NCBI GenBank assembly: GCA_030280995.1
Contig: JASXTE010000008.1
Coordinates: 23,681,193 to 23,745,192, forward strand
Source of the DNA: Hemileia vastatrix
Lineage: Eukaryota; Basidiomycota; Pucciniomycetes; Pucciniales; Zaghouaniaceae
Length of the DNA: 64,000 bases
Reading direction: 5' to 3'
A model generated the notes under the pieces. That model had not been told where the DNA came from, made no database searches, and saw only the letters and a program-made list of their open reading frames with translations. Each line of letters begins with the position of its first letter. Within the stretch, counting starts at the first letter, position 1. Of this stretch, positions 33,132 to 44,802 are shown in pieces. Both the position numbers and the translations under genes were made by a program.

Positions 33132-34096
33132 GCAGAAACCCTTTCTGCAATGCAAGAACAAATGGCACACTTGCAAGAACAAAACTCCAGACTCATGGAA
33201 TGTCTATCTGAAGAATGGTCCTCATACCACGGCCCAACAGAAAAAGAACTGAACGCTTCCAAAGCCAATGAATAGGCACTGCCTACAACACCAGCGCCAT
33301 TTGTTAAAGTCCCATCAATCTTTTATGGAAAGTAAGGCACCCAGGAATATAAGTACACATTTCAGGAAAACTTTATGTCTTTCTCAACAGTCATCAGTTC
33401 CCAGATGTGCAATAAAAAATTGGGTTGGCAATCTCTTACCTCACAGATGAGACAGAATGCTGGGAAAGGCCATACACAAAGGAACTCCTTGGAAATGGAA
33501 ATTCAGAAACAACATTCCGTCAGTTCATGGTGGCTTTTGAACTGGCCTTTGGCAACCCCAATGTGGCCACAACCTTGGAGAATGCTCTCAACCAGTTGCA
33601 ACAGAAACACTCTGTCACTGAATATGTGTCAGAATTCCAGGGAAATACCAGCTACTTTAGAACATGGAGAGAAGGAGAACTCATGTTTCACTTCAGAAAT
33701 GAGCTCTTGTGAAAAATCAGGAGTGCCCTAATCAGTCATCCTTTTTCAACCTCCCTCCAAGAGCTCATGGAGACAGCCATCCAAATTGATAATGAGTTTA
33801 CACATAAGCGCATGGATTGCTGGAGTGGCGCCCATCAGTGGCACAACTATGCCTCATCAAGTGGGGCCAGTGCCAGGGACCCAAAATCCATGGACATTGA
33901 TTTAGTAAATGCATTTTGCCCTAGTAGAAACAAAAGGCTATCTGATGAGGAATACCAGAGGCGTATGAGTAGAGGGCTGAACCTCTGATTTGGGAGTGGT
34001 GGTCATCTGGCAATGGAGTTTAGAGGAAAAATAAAGGTTAGTGAGGTGGAGGATAGTGCAGGAAAGGCACAAGTAAAAGACAGTTCTCAGGAGTGA
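33132..34096 (+). pseudogene. gag: gag of element C
   Basis: Homologous to the D Gag (AMQEQMAHLQEQN at the start; FRQFMVAFELAFGNPNVATT capsid part at 33510; SYASSSGASARDP at 33850). Stops and frame changes occur near 33275, 33335, 33710 and 33986. The zinc knuckle seen in D as CLQCGNGGHPARGC is degraded here, with cysteines replaced (FGSGGHLAMEF). Confidence 0.75.
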
Positions 34097-34215
34097 AGGT
34101 TTTGCACTCGGAGAGAGGATTAAAGGGAAAGGATAAGAGGGACCTAGTAGAAGAATTATCAGCTTATCAGCCACTTTAACTAAATGATAATCAAATTATA
34201 CTAAACTTTCCTTTA

Positions 34216-34680
34216 ATGAATCTTGATGCCAAAACAAATGTAAAAGCCCTACTGGCCTGTGGGGACACAGAATGTTTTATTTCTAACAAATTTTTACAGA
34301 GAAACAAAAAGAAAAAAGAAAAATTGGACCACCATAGGCATCTAATTATGTCTAACAGATCCCCAGGTGGGAGAGGAGAAGTAAGAGAAAAGGTTTTTTT
34401 CAGGTTTTGGTGTGATGGAAGGGAGTTGCAGTACAGGGAATATGCAAGAAACCTGAAAGACCAGTACAACATCATACTGGGGATGACATGGCTACACCTA
34501 TATAACCCCCAAATTGATTGGAAGAAGAAGAAGGTTCAGATGAGAAGGATAGGTATGCTGGTACTAAAATATTGTCCCTGTGGCCCCCTCAGGGGCCAGG
34601 AGCACATCCCAGAAAGTCTTCTGATGTTTTTTCATCATCAGTTGACTTGCCACCAAAACTGATGCTTCCTCTTGATTTTA
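34216..34680 (+). pseudogene. pro: Protease of element C, catalytic Asp lost
   Basis: Contains ALLACGDTECFIS where gypsy proteases have a D-S-G-type site, so the catalytic Asp is gone. It ends with NIILGMTWLHLYNPQIDW, the typical protease C-terminal stretch. 34680-35050 is a Lys/Glu-rich linker in shifting frames. Confidence 0.75.
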
Positions 34681-35055
34681 AGCAGAAGGATGAGGATGGG
34701 GCAACAATGGGAAGAAATGGGGAGAAGCAGAAAAGGGGTAAAGTGCACCAAAAAGAGGAGAAGGAACAACAAAGAAAAGGGAAGGCAGAAAATGGAAAGG
34801 TGGATGGCACAGAGAAGTCATATGTCCCCTGGCCTCTGCAGTGGTAAGGGGCCCCTCCTGGAAAGTTTCATTTTTTTCATGATCATCAGTAGCCTTTCTG
34901 AAAAAGCTGACGCTTTCTCTTGATGCTAAGTTTCAGGACTTGGAGAGGGCTCTAGAAGAAGAAAAGAACTTGAATGCAATACAACAGATTGGGACATATC
35001 TGTCAAGATTTCAGCCAAGGTCCAGTTCTCAAAGCCAACAAAAAGCCTCAAGGAA

Positions 35056-36345
35056 ATGGTCCCTGAGGCTTATTGGGAATTTTTACCACCTTTTGGAGAG
35101 GGAGAAGGTAAGGACCTACCACCTCATCAGCCATACAACTTTGCCATTGATCTGATTCCAGGCACAACCCATCAATTTTACTGCATAATCTCATTATCAA
35201 CCCTAGAGTCAACAGTGCTAAATGAGATGATTGATGAAAATTTAAAGAATGGTTTTATTAGGGAATCTAAATCTCCCTGTGCTACCCCTGTCATCTTTGC
35301 AAGAAAAAAAGGATGGGTCATTAAGACCCTGCATGGATACAGAAGTTTGAATGTGCTGAGGGTAAAGAACAGATATCCCCTTTCCTTGACTAGTGAGCTA
35401 ATTTATAGTCTTCAAGATGCAGAGATCTTAGGGCAGGTTACCACAACATACATGTAAAAGAAGGCAATGAACACAAACTGGAATTCTGCACTAAATTTAG
35501 TCATTTTGAATGGTTGGTAATGCCATTTGGTCCATGTAATGTGCCTGCCACCTTCCAGCACTTCACCAACAGCATCTTCAGAGACAGAATAGGGATAGAT
35601 GTAGCAGTATATCTGGATGACATCTTGATTTACTCCAGATCATTGAAAGAGAATCAAATATGTGTAAAGAACTGCTTTCAGCGCTTGAGGGTGGCCCAGT
35701 TATGGTTGAAGCCAGAGAAATTTGTCTTCTCAGTGAGTGAAATCCCCCACTTGGGTATTATCATTTCAAAAAACAAGTTTCAAATTGATCAGGAGAAAGT
35801 AAAGACAGTGGCAGAATGGCCAAAAACAGAATCAGTAAAGGAGCTCCAGTCATTCATAGGATTTTCAAATTTTTACTGCCTTTTTGTTGAAAATTACTCC
35901 CACATTTGCCAACCATCGCATGACCTCACAAAGAAAGAAGTCAAATTTATCTGGACAATAGGAAACCATTTACTACCTGACAAGCCAATTTGTGACAGCC
36001 CCTTTTATTGCAATCCATGACTTATTGAAGCCACTTGCTCTGGAATGTGAATGCCCAGATTTTGAACTAGGTGCAGTACTATCTCAATAAAATTCTGAAA
36101 AATTCTTGCACCCAATAGCTTATTTTTAACAAACACTTCTGGGTGACAAACTGAAGTATAAAATATTTGACAAGGAGTTATTTTCCCTAGTAGAAGTGGT
36201 ACACATCTGGCACCATTATTTGAAAGGAGGGTCTCACAGGTTACAAGTTATGATTTACATGGATCATAAAAACCTGGAAACCTTTCTAACCACAAAAAAG
36301 TTGACTTTCCAGAAGGAATTCTAAACAGAAATTGTAACTAGAATT
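35056..36345 (+). pseudogene. pol: Reverse transcriptase and RNase H of element C
   Basis: RT motifs: LPPHQPYNFAIDLIPG at the start, SPCATPVIFARKK, MPFGPCNVPATFQHF and VAVYLDDILIYSRS with the Y-L-D-D site (35600-35640). RT C-terminal LQSFIGFSNFY is at 35850. RNase H (36040-36345) is in broken frames. A stop at 35455 and others interrupt the gene. Confidence 0.85.
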
Positions 36346-36352
36346 AACTTTC

Positions 36353-37348
36353 TTGTTACATTCTGAACAGGAAAGAGAAGTAGAAAACCTGATGCGCTAT
36401 CACAACATCCTAGCTTGCGCCAAGCACCAGGCACACTACACTGTTGGGGTGACTTTGTTGAAGGAGGACCTTGATGAGGGGGTAATCCTAGACAAAGTGG
36501 AATTGGTAGATGATGATTTGATGGGATGGATAAGAAGAGGGCTAGAAAAAGATAAGGGAGTGAAAAATTTGATGAAGATACTGTTATTAAAGGAGGTATT
36601 GATAATGAAACGATTGGAAGAGTATCATCTGGAAGGAGGAGCACTGTATTTTAATGGAAGGATAGTGGTGCCAAATTATGAGGAGCTCAAGAGGAAGGTG
36701 GTCAAATAAAGACATTATTCTCCAATAGCAGAACACCCATGTCTGCTTAAGACTGTGGAGCTGGTGAGTTGTAATTTTTACTAGAAGTCCATGAAAGCAT
36801 ACATCCAGTGCTATGTAGTGGTGTAGGACTCTTGCCAGAGGAGCAAGGCTAGTCCAACAACAACACCACTGACACAACTAAAAATTTCCAAAAATACATG
36901 GAGATAGCTCTCCTACTATATTTTATTGGAATTACCCAAATCTCAAAGAAAGAATGCTATCCTCACAGTAGTTGACTGCTGCACCAAGATGGAACACTTC
37001 ATTCCCAAAACTACTAAGGTTACATCAGAGGGTATTGCAGACTTAATGGTGGAATATTTCTGGAAACTAAATGGATTACCTGAAAGTATAGTATCATATA
37101 GGGGAAGTACTTTTAACTCTAAGCTTCTGGATGCAATGTGTGAGCAACTGAGCATTAAGCCCATCTTTTCAACAGCATGGCATCCACATACTGATGGGAA
37201 ATAAGAGATAGTGAATAAAGAAATTGAAAAATATTTGTGAAATTTCATTAACTATCAGCAATATGACAGAGTGCAGATGTTACCACTGGCTTAATTCTCA
37301 TACAATAACTTGACAACATGCTGCAACAGGCATGTCACCCTTTTATGC
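36353..37348 (+). pseudogene. pol: Integrase of element C, first part
   Basis: Contains a linker (LMRYHNILACAKHQ), a worn zinc-finger region and the core: LTVVDCCTKMEHF (first Asp), SYRGSTF where the second Asp is Tyr, and WHPHTDGK before the third acidic residue. The frame reading TGMSPFY is cut at 37348 by element B and continues at 60626 (ASYGYH). Confidence 0.8.
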
Positions 37349-38402
37349 TGTGGAATTTCAAATCTTAAAATGGCTATAAAAGTCTATTTGGAATGTTTAT
37401 TGGGGATAGTGCAGTGATTGGAGAAGCCAGATTAATTTAAAATATTTTATTATTAAACAAAAATGAAGTTGAAAAAGTCAAGAAATGAATATTTGGTCAG
37501 AATTATTAATTTCACAGGTCATATGATCTTTTACGGCCACAAAATTAAATTTAATGAAAGACAAGAAGCTCAAGAACCTTGGGGATTATTTTCTGAATTT
37601 TTAATATTCTTCTTATATTTTTAATTGATTTTCTAAAAGATTTATTAAATTATTTACGTTTTTCAATAATTGCCTAACTTTGATGATTTTTCACGGGGTG
37701 AATAGAGCTGTGCAGACTACGAAAAATTGTTGTGAATGTTAAGGAGAGGTAGCTCTATCATGTGTAATTCTTCTAGATTTTTTATTAAGATTTAAGGTTC
37801 TAGATTGAGTCTGGAGGTCCGGACAAGCTCCCAATGAGCTCTGGTTGCGCTGCAGAGGGAAAAAGGGCGTGTGACTGGATATTATGGATATAAGGCTGTA
37901 GACTCAAAATTAGATGGAAGGGGACGCAATAATAGAACAGATTATAACAACCATTATTCATATTTTTCTTTTGTCAACAAAATAATTAATAATACCCTTA
38001 TATAATAACAATTTTACATAACACTTTAAATATTATACTCAACAACTTTTAAACAATAACATACAGTGTATCATTAGAAAAGTCTCAGCTCCAGGGATTC
38101 ATTTATAGTATCTGTTTTAAAAATTATTAAAATCTAAAAAAAAATAAAACTTCATTCTTTTAAAATATTGTATCTGGTGTAACTTTATTGTTGAATTTCA
38201 GTTGTTTTGCACAGAAGAACTGCTCAATCATCCTAACAAGCGTTAATTAGAGAGGATTTCATTCTTTATTATTATCAAGTAGACTTTTAAGCTTATTGAT
38301 CTAAAAAACTCACAAATTCATTTAGAGGGACAGGGTTTTCTCTGATTATCCAACTCCTTCAGATTTTGCTTACAGCAAGGCGACTGTAAGAGTCTACCTA
38401 CA
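37349..38402 (+). repeat. 5' LTR of element B
   Basis: Starts TGTGGAATTTCAAATCTT and ends AGTCTACCTACA. It matches 59523-60621 closely except for a short tandem expansion present only in the 3' LTR. Confidence 0.92.
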
Positions 38403-38408
38403 TATTTT

Positions 38409-38425
38409 TGGCACCCAACATGGGG
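38409..38425 (+). promoter_or_regulatory. Primer binding site of element B, CpG-mutated
   Basis: TGGCACCCAACATGGGG, differing from A's site only by two G-to-A changes, both in former CpG positions. It is six bases after the LTR. A duplicated TTAGCCTG-AAGAGGCT phrase (38472 and 38521) lies in the leader between it and gag. Confidence 0.75.
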
Positions 38426-39295
38426 TTTGATTTCTCTATCTTTTAAAAGAACATACTTGATACTTGGACTTTAGCCTGAAAGAGGCTTGCTTTCTGAAAC
38501 TCTTATTGATTTATTTATCTTAGCCTGCAAGAGGCTCACTTATTGGAACACTTTATCTTTAATCTAATCTATTAGGATGTCTTCTGTTGCTGGATCTGGT
38601 GTGTCTCTTCCTATGACACCATCAGTTAGGATTATTTCTTGGGATGGGCTCAAGTTTAATGGGGAAGAAGTTAAATGGTTTTTGAGCATATATGAGGCTT
38701 CTGCTTTGGTGGATGGAGCTACTAAACTGGATATGGTAAAGCAGATCAGGTTTTTTATTGTTGACAGAGAGGTGGAAAAGGAGGTCATTGCTATGGAGGG
38801 TTATAAAAGGTTTGATTGGATAAGATTTTCAAAAGAGATGGTTGATAGATGGGGTGTCAGGTATACCATGGTGGATCTCAATAAAATTGTCAGTGATTGG
38901 AAAGCTAAAGGTGTTGTTTCTAATAGGGGGTGTCAGTTCTGGCAAATCCGCACTTAAATTAAGTGCGGATTTCAAACCAAATCAGCACTTACAAATCAGC
39001 ACTTAAATTTTGCAAAAAAGTCACTTATTTCAAAAAAGGGTGTCAGTTATGACCTCAAATCAGCACTTTTTTCCCGTTTTTTTTCACAACCACATTTTGG
39101 CCACAAAACATCCCTTCATTTCTTACCCCATCCCTGTCACATGTGACACACTGACCTTCCTCGCTACCTACCCATCAATCCTCGGCACACACCCCTTCCT
39201 GACATTTTCAATATTTTGACCAGGCATGTTTACATTCTTTTTTACTTATTTCTTCTACTTTTTAATCTTTTTTCTTGTTATGTGCCAGTTTCATA

Positions 39296-39469
39296 ATGCC
39301 TCCCAGACATTCCAAATCTCAAAAGGTAACTCAAAAATCTGCTTCGTCACAAAAGTCTCCTCGTAAAGCAAGGATTACATATAAAAAAAAATCAGTGACT
39401 TTTTCTATTACTTACAACTGTTTTTACAGAATTGAAAACTATGTTTCAGCTAATATTTTATGGAAGTGA
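39296..39469 (+). pseudogene. Harbinger accessory gene remnant in G
   Basis: MPPRHSKSQKVTQKSASSQK resembles the start of the accessory protein of H (MPRHPRSSQRQPSPS) and has the same position relative to the left end. After about 35 residues it runs into the repeat structure and is lost. Probably truncated by rearrangement. Confidence 0.5.
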
Positions 39470-39926
39470 ACTCTGTTCTTCGCCCGAAGAACAGAGTTCA
39501 TCCTCCTATTTTCACATTCTGTTTGCACCAATCTCCATCCCTTTCAATTCTATCAACACATGCTTGTCTTCCCTCCCCATGCCTTTCGCTATCCTCCCAG
39601 CCCCATTGTATGCCATCCTCTTTTAAAGGTAATTCAAAAATCTGCTTCGTCACAAAAGTCTCCTCGTAAAGCAAGGATTACATATAAAAAAAATCAGTGA
39701 CTTTTTCTATTACTTACAACTGTTTTTACAGAATTGAAAACTATGTTTCAGCTAATATTTTATGGAAGTGAACTCTGTTCTTCGCCCGAAGAACAGAGTT
39801 CATCCTCCTATTTTCACATTCTGTTTGCACCAATCTCCATCCCTTTCAATTCTATCAACACATGCTTGTCTTCCCTCCCCATGCCTTTCGCTATCCTCCC
39901 AGCCCCATTGTATGCCATCCTCTTTT
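39322..39926. repeat. Two tandem ~302-bp direct repeats with an internal palindrome
   Basis: Copies at 39322-39624 and 39625-39926 are nearly identical. Each contains a 32-bp palindrome with arms GAACTCTGTTCTTCG / CGAAGAACAGAGTTC (39468-39499 and 39770-39801). The near identity indicates a recent duplication. Confidence 0.9.
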
Positions 39927-40080
39927 GATCCCCATTTCACCCCTCTCAACCTCTCCCAGACCCTTTTCTTCATTTAAAATGCCTCGGAACCCTTAATCTT
40001 CCCTTCCAACTCTTTCCCAACCTTTTTGCTACCCCATACACCCTTCCTCACCCCTCTCTCCAGCCTTAGTCCCAAACCGA

Positions 40081-40432
40081 ACAGAGTTCACTTCCATTCA
40101 CTTATATTTCTTTTTTCTCAACTCATCTCTCCAGGTAAGTCATTTTATTCTTTTTAAACAGAGTGTGAAAATAGGAGGATGAACTCTGTTCTTCGGGCGA
40201 GGAACAGAGTTCACTTCCATTCACTTATATTTCTTTTTTCTCAACTCATCTCTCCAGGTAAGTCATTTTATTCTTTTTAAACAGAGTGTGAAAATAGGAG
40301 GATGAACTCTGTTCTTCGGGCGAAGAACAGAGTTCACTTCCATAAAATATTAGCTGAAACATAGTTTTCAATTCTGTAAAAACAGTTGTAAGTAATAGAA
40401 AAAGTCACTGATTTTTTTTATATGTAATCTGA
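40081..40432. repeat. Tandem ~123-bp repeats forming the inverted arm
   Basis: Two units start ACAGAGTTCACTTCCATTC at 40081 and 40204, with a partial third at 40327. The segment 40281-40430 is the near-perfect inverted copy of 39376-39530, so the two sides can fold back on each other over about 150 bp with a spacer of about 750 bp. The spacer (39927-40080) is pyrimidine-rich. Confidence 0.85.
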
Positions 40433-40751
40433 AATTTTTTAATAAAATTATTGTATTTAAGAATTGCAATATTGTCAATCAATTTTTATTGATCAAATTA
40501 ATTTAATAAAGTATTATTTTAATAAGCTGTTTCAAAAAATACTTTGCATTGAGTAGACTCATGGAATGATTTTTTCTGGCTTCCATTCAGTTATCCTCAC
40601 ACTTTCACTATGTTTTCAATATAGATCCATTGTTATTTGTGTGATACTTCAAGTGAAAGTTCAGTATTACTTCAGTCTGAGTTCCATCTGATTTCCATCT
40701 GACTTCAAGTTGCGGACTTGCTAGCAAGTCCTCCCCCTATATTGCGTGGTG
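40433..40751. mobile_element. Right end of an F-type element inside G
   Basis: 40715-40751 reads GACTTGCTAGCAAGTC then CTCCCCCTATATTGCGTGGTG, the inverted form of the F TIR. It is preceded by TCTGAGTTCCATCTGA and CTTCAAGTTG as in F (6370-6404). The left end is missing, so this is a truncated or rearranged copy; its left limit is uncertain. Confidence 0.6.
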
Positions 40752-40983
40752 TTTGCTGAAAATATACGATTTCATGTTGAGTTGATGAAAGAAAACACAG
40801 AGAGAAAAAAAAATAAGACTTTAACAGCAAATTCAAAAACCAAAAAAATATGCAAAAAAATTTACCATTCTCAGTGAATAATACATGCAAATTGATAATT
40901 TGAAGAGAAAGAGAAAAAAATTAAAATTGCGTTGAAAAATGTTGGAGTGTTATTGGAAGGATTTTCGCCCTTATACTAGTTGA

Positions 40984-42180
40984 TTAAGAAATAGAAGTGT
41001 TGGATATAGTCGGAGGTGAATCAACTTGTTCATCTTCATACAGCTCTAACCATTGATCTTTGAGGTCAGCAAGTAGGTTATGAAGTATAGTGCAACACAG
41101 AATCCAGTTGATCACCGCCTCCATTTCAGATTTATTTCTAAGAGGACTTCTTAATTCCCTTAAACTAGAAAAACGGCCTTTCAAGATTCCAATAGAATGT
41201 TCAATACGGACTCTTGACTTTGCCAAATGATTGTTGAATTTGGCATTTTGACTGTCTTCTGAAGCTGCTCCCCGAAAAGCAGGAAGTACATACTTTCCAT
41301 TCACATAAGCAGAATCTGCAAGAAGATACTGATTTTCATCAAAGAATTTTTCAGGTTCATTTGAAATATGCATTCTTTGGAAGACGTAAGAGTCATGACA
41401 TGAGCCAGGATAGCCAGCGAAGAATGATATAAATTTTTTGTTTACGTCACATATAAGCTGAACATTAATTGAATATCTATAAAGAAGATATATTTGTTTG
41501 TGTTAGTTTCAAGGAGGATGAAAGGAGTTAAAAATAATCTACCTCTTTTTACGGTCAAAGTAATTGTTTCCACCTTGAGCAGGTTTCTGGCTCAAAGGAA
41601 TAGTAGTACCATCAACAAAACCAATACATCCTGGAAAGCCCTCTGCTTGCATAACCTGAGATGATTCAAGTCGCTCTTCTTTTGTTGGCCAGGTGAGAAG
41701 TTGAGATTCCAAGGAGTTGATGGCAGTGATACATCATTTGGTATAAGTGTTAACTGAACCATACCCTAAATCAAAGACATTTTCTAAACGTTTCAAAGCG
41801 GCTCCATTACCATTTGAACCCAAACAACATAGTGTGATGGCCAATTGAATTGAAGGATGTCGTTGTTCTTTTTGAGAATTATTGTGAAATATGGGATGAT
41901 CCTGAATAAGCTCAAGCAATTTAAGGAAACATTCCTGAGAAGTCCTGAACAGCTGTCTAAAACTGGTTGTAGATAGGTTAAGAAGTGTTTGGATGGTGTA
42001 CTTGGGGGTATGAAGTACTTGAGGCTTTCTGGGAAGAAGGTAACGTTTCCTGGCCATTTTTGATAAAACGACAAAATCTTCTTCTAGATCAGAATCGGAA
42101 TCAGAGTCCAAGAGCAGTTCAAGCGCCATGAAAGTCATTGCTTTATGTAATTTATCACGATTTGAAAGTGAGGAAGGCAT
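40984..42180 (-). pseudogene. Harbinger transposase of element G (HARBI1-like), one stop
   Basis: Catalyses cut-and-paste transposition by a DDE nuclease. Exon 1 (42180-41543) starts MPSSLSNRDKLHKAM and has the helix-turn-helix-like region QLAITLCCLGSNGNGAALKR. The first Asp is in GFVDGTTIPLSQKPA. A 66-bp intron (41477-41542, GTAGAT to TATAG) joins in frame to YSINVQLICDV. Exon 2 has GYPGSCHDSYVF, LLADSAY (second Asp) and RVRIEHSIGILKGRF (Glu), so the DDE triad is complete. A single TGA at 41734 (where H has Arg: YTKRCM) breaks exon 1. The stop sits 59 bp from the repeats and F fragment. Otherwise full length, so G was active recently. Confidence 0.88.
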
Positions 42181-43129
42181 GACTCTTATATGATATGATA
42201 TGAAGATGTAAGTGATGTACGATGTTTTGAGTTATGAAGTGTTATTCTGCGGAGTGCTGCGTATGAATGGGATGATGCTGACAAATCAGTGAAATGGGAC
42301 TTGATGGTGAAATCAGCACTTTTGGTTGAGAAAGTGCGGATTTGAGTGAAATAAGTGACTTATTTCATTTTGAAATCCACCAGTATTGGGGCTAGTGTGT
42401 TTTGGAAATCCGCACTTATTTAAGTGCGGATTTGGTCAAATTTAAGTGCGGATTTGTAAGTGCGGATTTGCCAGAACTGACACCCCCTAATATGGTGGAC
42501 TTCAAAAAGTTATGTGGAAAGTTTGATGAAGTGGTGGAATATCTGATTTTGGTGGAGGAATCGGGCCATGAAAATCAGGCCAAGGATCTATTCTGGTCTT
42601 CTTTTAGTAGGGATATTAGGATGGATGTTTTAAAAGAACTGTCTAGGAAAAATTTGATGAAGGATCTGCCTTATGGTGAACAGAAACTGCCGGATTTGGA
42701 GATCATCAAGGAGAATATTTAAGGCTACTTAAAACTCATGGCACTGGACAAATATCAAGAATCTTGTACTCAATATGTTAGCAAGGTTAGTGAAGTATTG
42801 GCTGAAAATAACAATATTATTATTCAAGATCAACAAGCCAAGAAGGCTCAGATGGGACAGCCTGTTGCTAAAGTTGAGGTAAATGTAGACAACAAGATGG
42901 TCGATCACTTGGCTGATTTAACTAAACAATTAAAGATATTTGTTCAAGAGACTCAAAAAGCCGATAGAGCACCTGTGGCTTTGACTTCAACTTCTTCTTC
43001 TTACCAATCTAGAGGTTATGAGAGGAGGAATTATTGATTTAATGGCAATGGTAATGGTGGTAGGAATGGCCATGGTAATGGTAATGGTAATGGGGGAATG
43101 GTTTTAGAGGTGGATATGGCGAGTCCAGG

Positions 43130-44716
43130 GTGTGCTCTTATTGTAATAGAAGGGGACACAAGGCTGGACAATGTTATTTTTTGGATAGGGACCTAGATGC
43201 TGGTAGAGTAAAATTTGATGGAAAGGTTTTTAAATTCACAGATGGATCTTTCATCAAGCCCAGTGATGGTCAAGCTACCTCGGATTTGGTTAGGAGGAAT
43301 ATGTATTTGGGGAAAAGGACCAGTTTTGAAGAGTTACTTGGCAATGATAAAGAAAAGGTTAAAGGTGGTAAAGTTGATGATGGTAAAGATGTGGAAAAGG
43401 TAGATAAAAGAAAAGGTAAAGAGGTCAATAAGGCCACCTTCTCAACTTCATTGGGTGGTTTGGAGTTATCCTCTGTAGTTAGGGCAGATGAAAGTTGTAT
43501 GGCGTGTGAATACAATGTTGATGCTTCTAGAAGAGCAGCTGCTGCTAGAGCTAAGAGTAGCATTCAGAGCCAATTTAGGGCTAAACCAGGCAAGGCAGAA
43601 ATTAAAAAGTTGGAAAAGAAACCTTACTCTAAGGACAAAATTTATAATATGCAGAAGGGGATGGCTGATATGGGGCCTCCTAGTTTCAGAAAGTTGGATT
43701 TAAATGGTGATCCTATGCCTATGTACAAAGATTCGGACTCTGAGGAGGATGTACCTTTAGCATCTCTCCCCAGACAAACTTTAAGTGGTCCTACTCCTAT
43801 GGAAGGGGTAAGGAGGACCAGTGATGGATCTGGATTAGTGAAAGTAGACGGTGATAGAGCTAGGGTTAGTAGTAGTGAAGATGTTATTATGGGGGGTGAA
43901 GATGGCAATGTGGGTTCCCAAGAGGTGCCCAGGGCCAAGGTAACAAAATCTAGGGCTCAATATGAGAGGCCCATCATTTCTGGACAAGGTAATTCCATGG
44001 AAACAGTTTTAGGAAGATTGAATCAACTTCAAATTCCTTTATCCCTAGGCAAATTATTTAGGATTAGTCCAGCCCTTGCAGAAGAGCAGAAGAAGCATCT
44101 GACAAGGAGAAGAGTGTCCACAGGAGAGGTGGAATATATATGTGAAAATGCTGAGAAGTTTGGTGAGGAGGTGGAAACTCATTTTTCTGCACCTTTAGGT
44201 TATTTGATGGTTACTCTCAATGGTAGAGAGGTTAAGGCCCTGGTAGATTCTGGGTCTCAAATTAATCTTATTTCTTTTGAGCAGGCTACCATTATTGGTC
44301 TGCCTATTAAATCTGGCACTGGTGTTAATCTTAGAGGTATTGGAGGGCATGCTACTGAGCTGTTGGGTACAGCAGAGCATGTTAAGTTATGTGTTGGTGG
44401 ATTTGTTGGAAAGGTTAATTTCTATGTGACCAGAGGGGCGGTTAAAACTGTTCTTGGTGGTCCTTTTTTAATGGATTTTGAGGCCCGGATTGGATATCAA
44501 GCTGGTATGTGCATTAGTTTGGAGATTACAGGGGACAATATGAGAAGGCTTTATATGCGACTAGCACCGCCAGGAGATGAAGGTTGGGAAACTAGACCTG
44601 GGGTGACCACTATGTGTCAATGTTGTGTATGTATCAAGAAGCGGCATATTAAACGGACGGCTTCTGGTGAATTATTTTTAGAAGGGAATTTTGGAAACCC
44701 TCATTTTTTGGGGTAG
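43130..44716 (+). CDS. pro: Nucleocapsid knuckle and protease frame of element B, 528 aa
   Basis: The longest undamaged frame in B. It begins at the zinc knuckle CSYCNRRGHKAGQC, which really belongs to the end of Gag, so the listed start is only the first codon after a frame change. A charged linker (KDVEKVDKRKGKEVNKATF; YNMQKGMADMGPPSF) matches A. The protease has ALVDSGSQINLISFEQA (catalytic Asp present) and VLGGPFLMDFEARIGYQ. It ends CAT TTT TTG GGG TAG on the frameshift site, in the same layout as element A. The downstream pol is in the -1 frame. Confidence 0.85.
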   Translation: MCSYCNRRGHKAGQCYFLDRDLDAGRVKFDGKVFKFTDGSFIKPSDGQATSDLVRRNMYLGKRTSFEELLGNDKEKVKGGKVDDGKDVEKVDKRKGKEVNKATFSTSLGGLELSSVVRADESCMACEYNVDASRRAAAARAKSSIQSQFRAKPGKAEIKKLEKKPYSKDKIYNMQKGMADMGPPSFRKLDLNGDPMPMYKDSDSEEDVPLASLPRQTLSGPTPMEGVRRTSDGSGLVKVDGDRARVSSSEDVIMGGEDGNVGSQEVPRAKVTKSRAQYERPIISGQGNSMETVLGRLNQLQIPLSLGKLFRISPALAEEQKKHLTRRRVSTGEVEYICENAEKFGEEVETHFSAPLGYLMVTLNGREVKALVDSGSQINLISFEQATIIGLPIKSGTGVNLRGIGGHATELLGTAEHVKLCVGGFVGKVNFYVTRGAVKTVLGGPFLMDFEARIGYQAGMCISLEITGDNMRRLYMRLAPPGDEGWETRPGVTTMCQCCVCIKKRHIKRTASGELFLEGNFGNPHFLG

Positions 44717-44790
44717 CAGGGGCTGATCACTCTAATGTTGCAATCTCTCCCCAGGATGAGATCCTGGATTGCAATAGGTCAGCTCACCTG
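44704..44790 (+). promoter_or_regulatory. Predicted -1 ribosomal frameshift signal of element B
   Basis: Slippery heptamer T TTT TTG (44704-44710) is in phase with the pro frame, two codons before TAG (44714). A stem-loop follows at about 8-9 nt: GGGGCTGA with TCAGCTC outside, TTGCAATC (44738-44745) with GATTGCAA (44767-44774) inside, and CCAGGAT with ATCCTGG at the tip. The stem sequences differ from A but still pair. The -1 frame (ADHSNVAISPQDE) runs without a stop into pol. Confidence 0.7.
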
Positions 44791-44802
44791 GAGATAATTC
44801 AA

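Larger units (their letters stand above)
38925..42488. mobile_element. Element G: PIF/Harbinger DNA transposon
   Basis: Ends are inverted repeats AGGGGGTGTCAGTTCTGGC, flanked by a 3-bp AAT duplication (38922-38924 and 42489-42491). Excision in silico rejoins B's gag in frame. Just inside the left end is a palindrome with arms CCGCACTTAA / TTAAGTGCGG (38948-38968). It carries a nearly intact transposase (minus), a stump of the accessory gene (plus), a complex set of direct and inverted repeats, and a fragment of an F-type element. Confidence 0.92.
38577..43129 (+). pseudogene. gag: gag of element B, interrupted by Harbinger element G
   Basis: Starts MSSVAGSGVSLP at 38577, then SWDGLKFNGEEVKWFL, EMVDRWGVRYTMVDL, and is cut at 38924 after KGVVSN. 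It resumes at 42492 with MVDFKKL and KFDEVVEYL, which lines up without gap with A's Gag. Stops at 42720 and 43035 and a frame change in a Gly/Asn repeat (43040-43110) precede the zinc knuckle CSYCNRRGHKAGQC at 43133. Dead gene. Confidence 0.88.
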
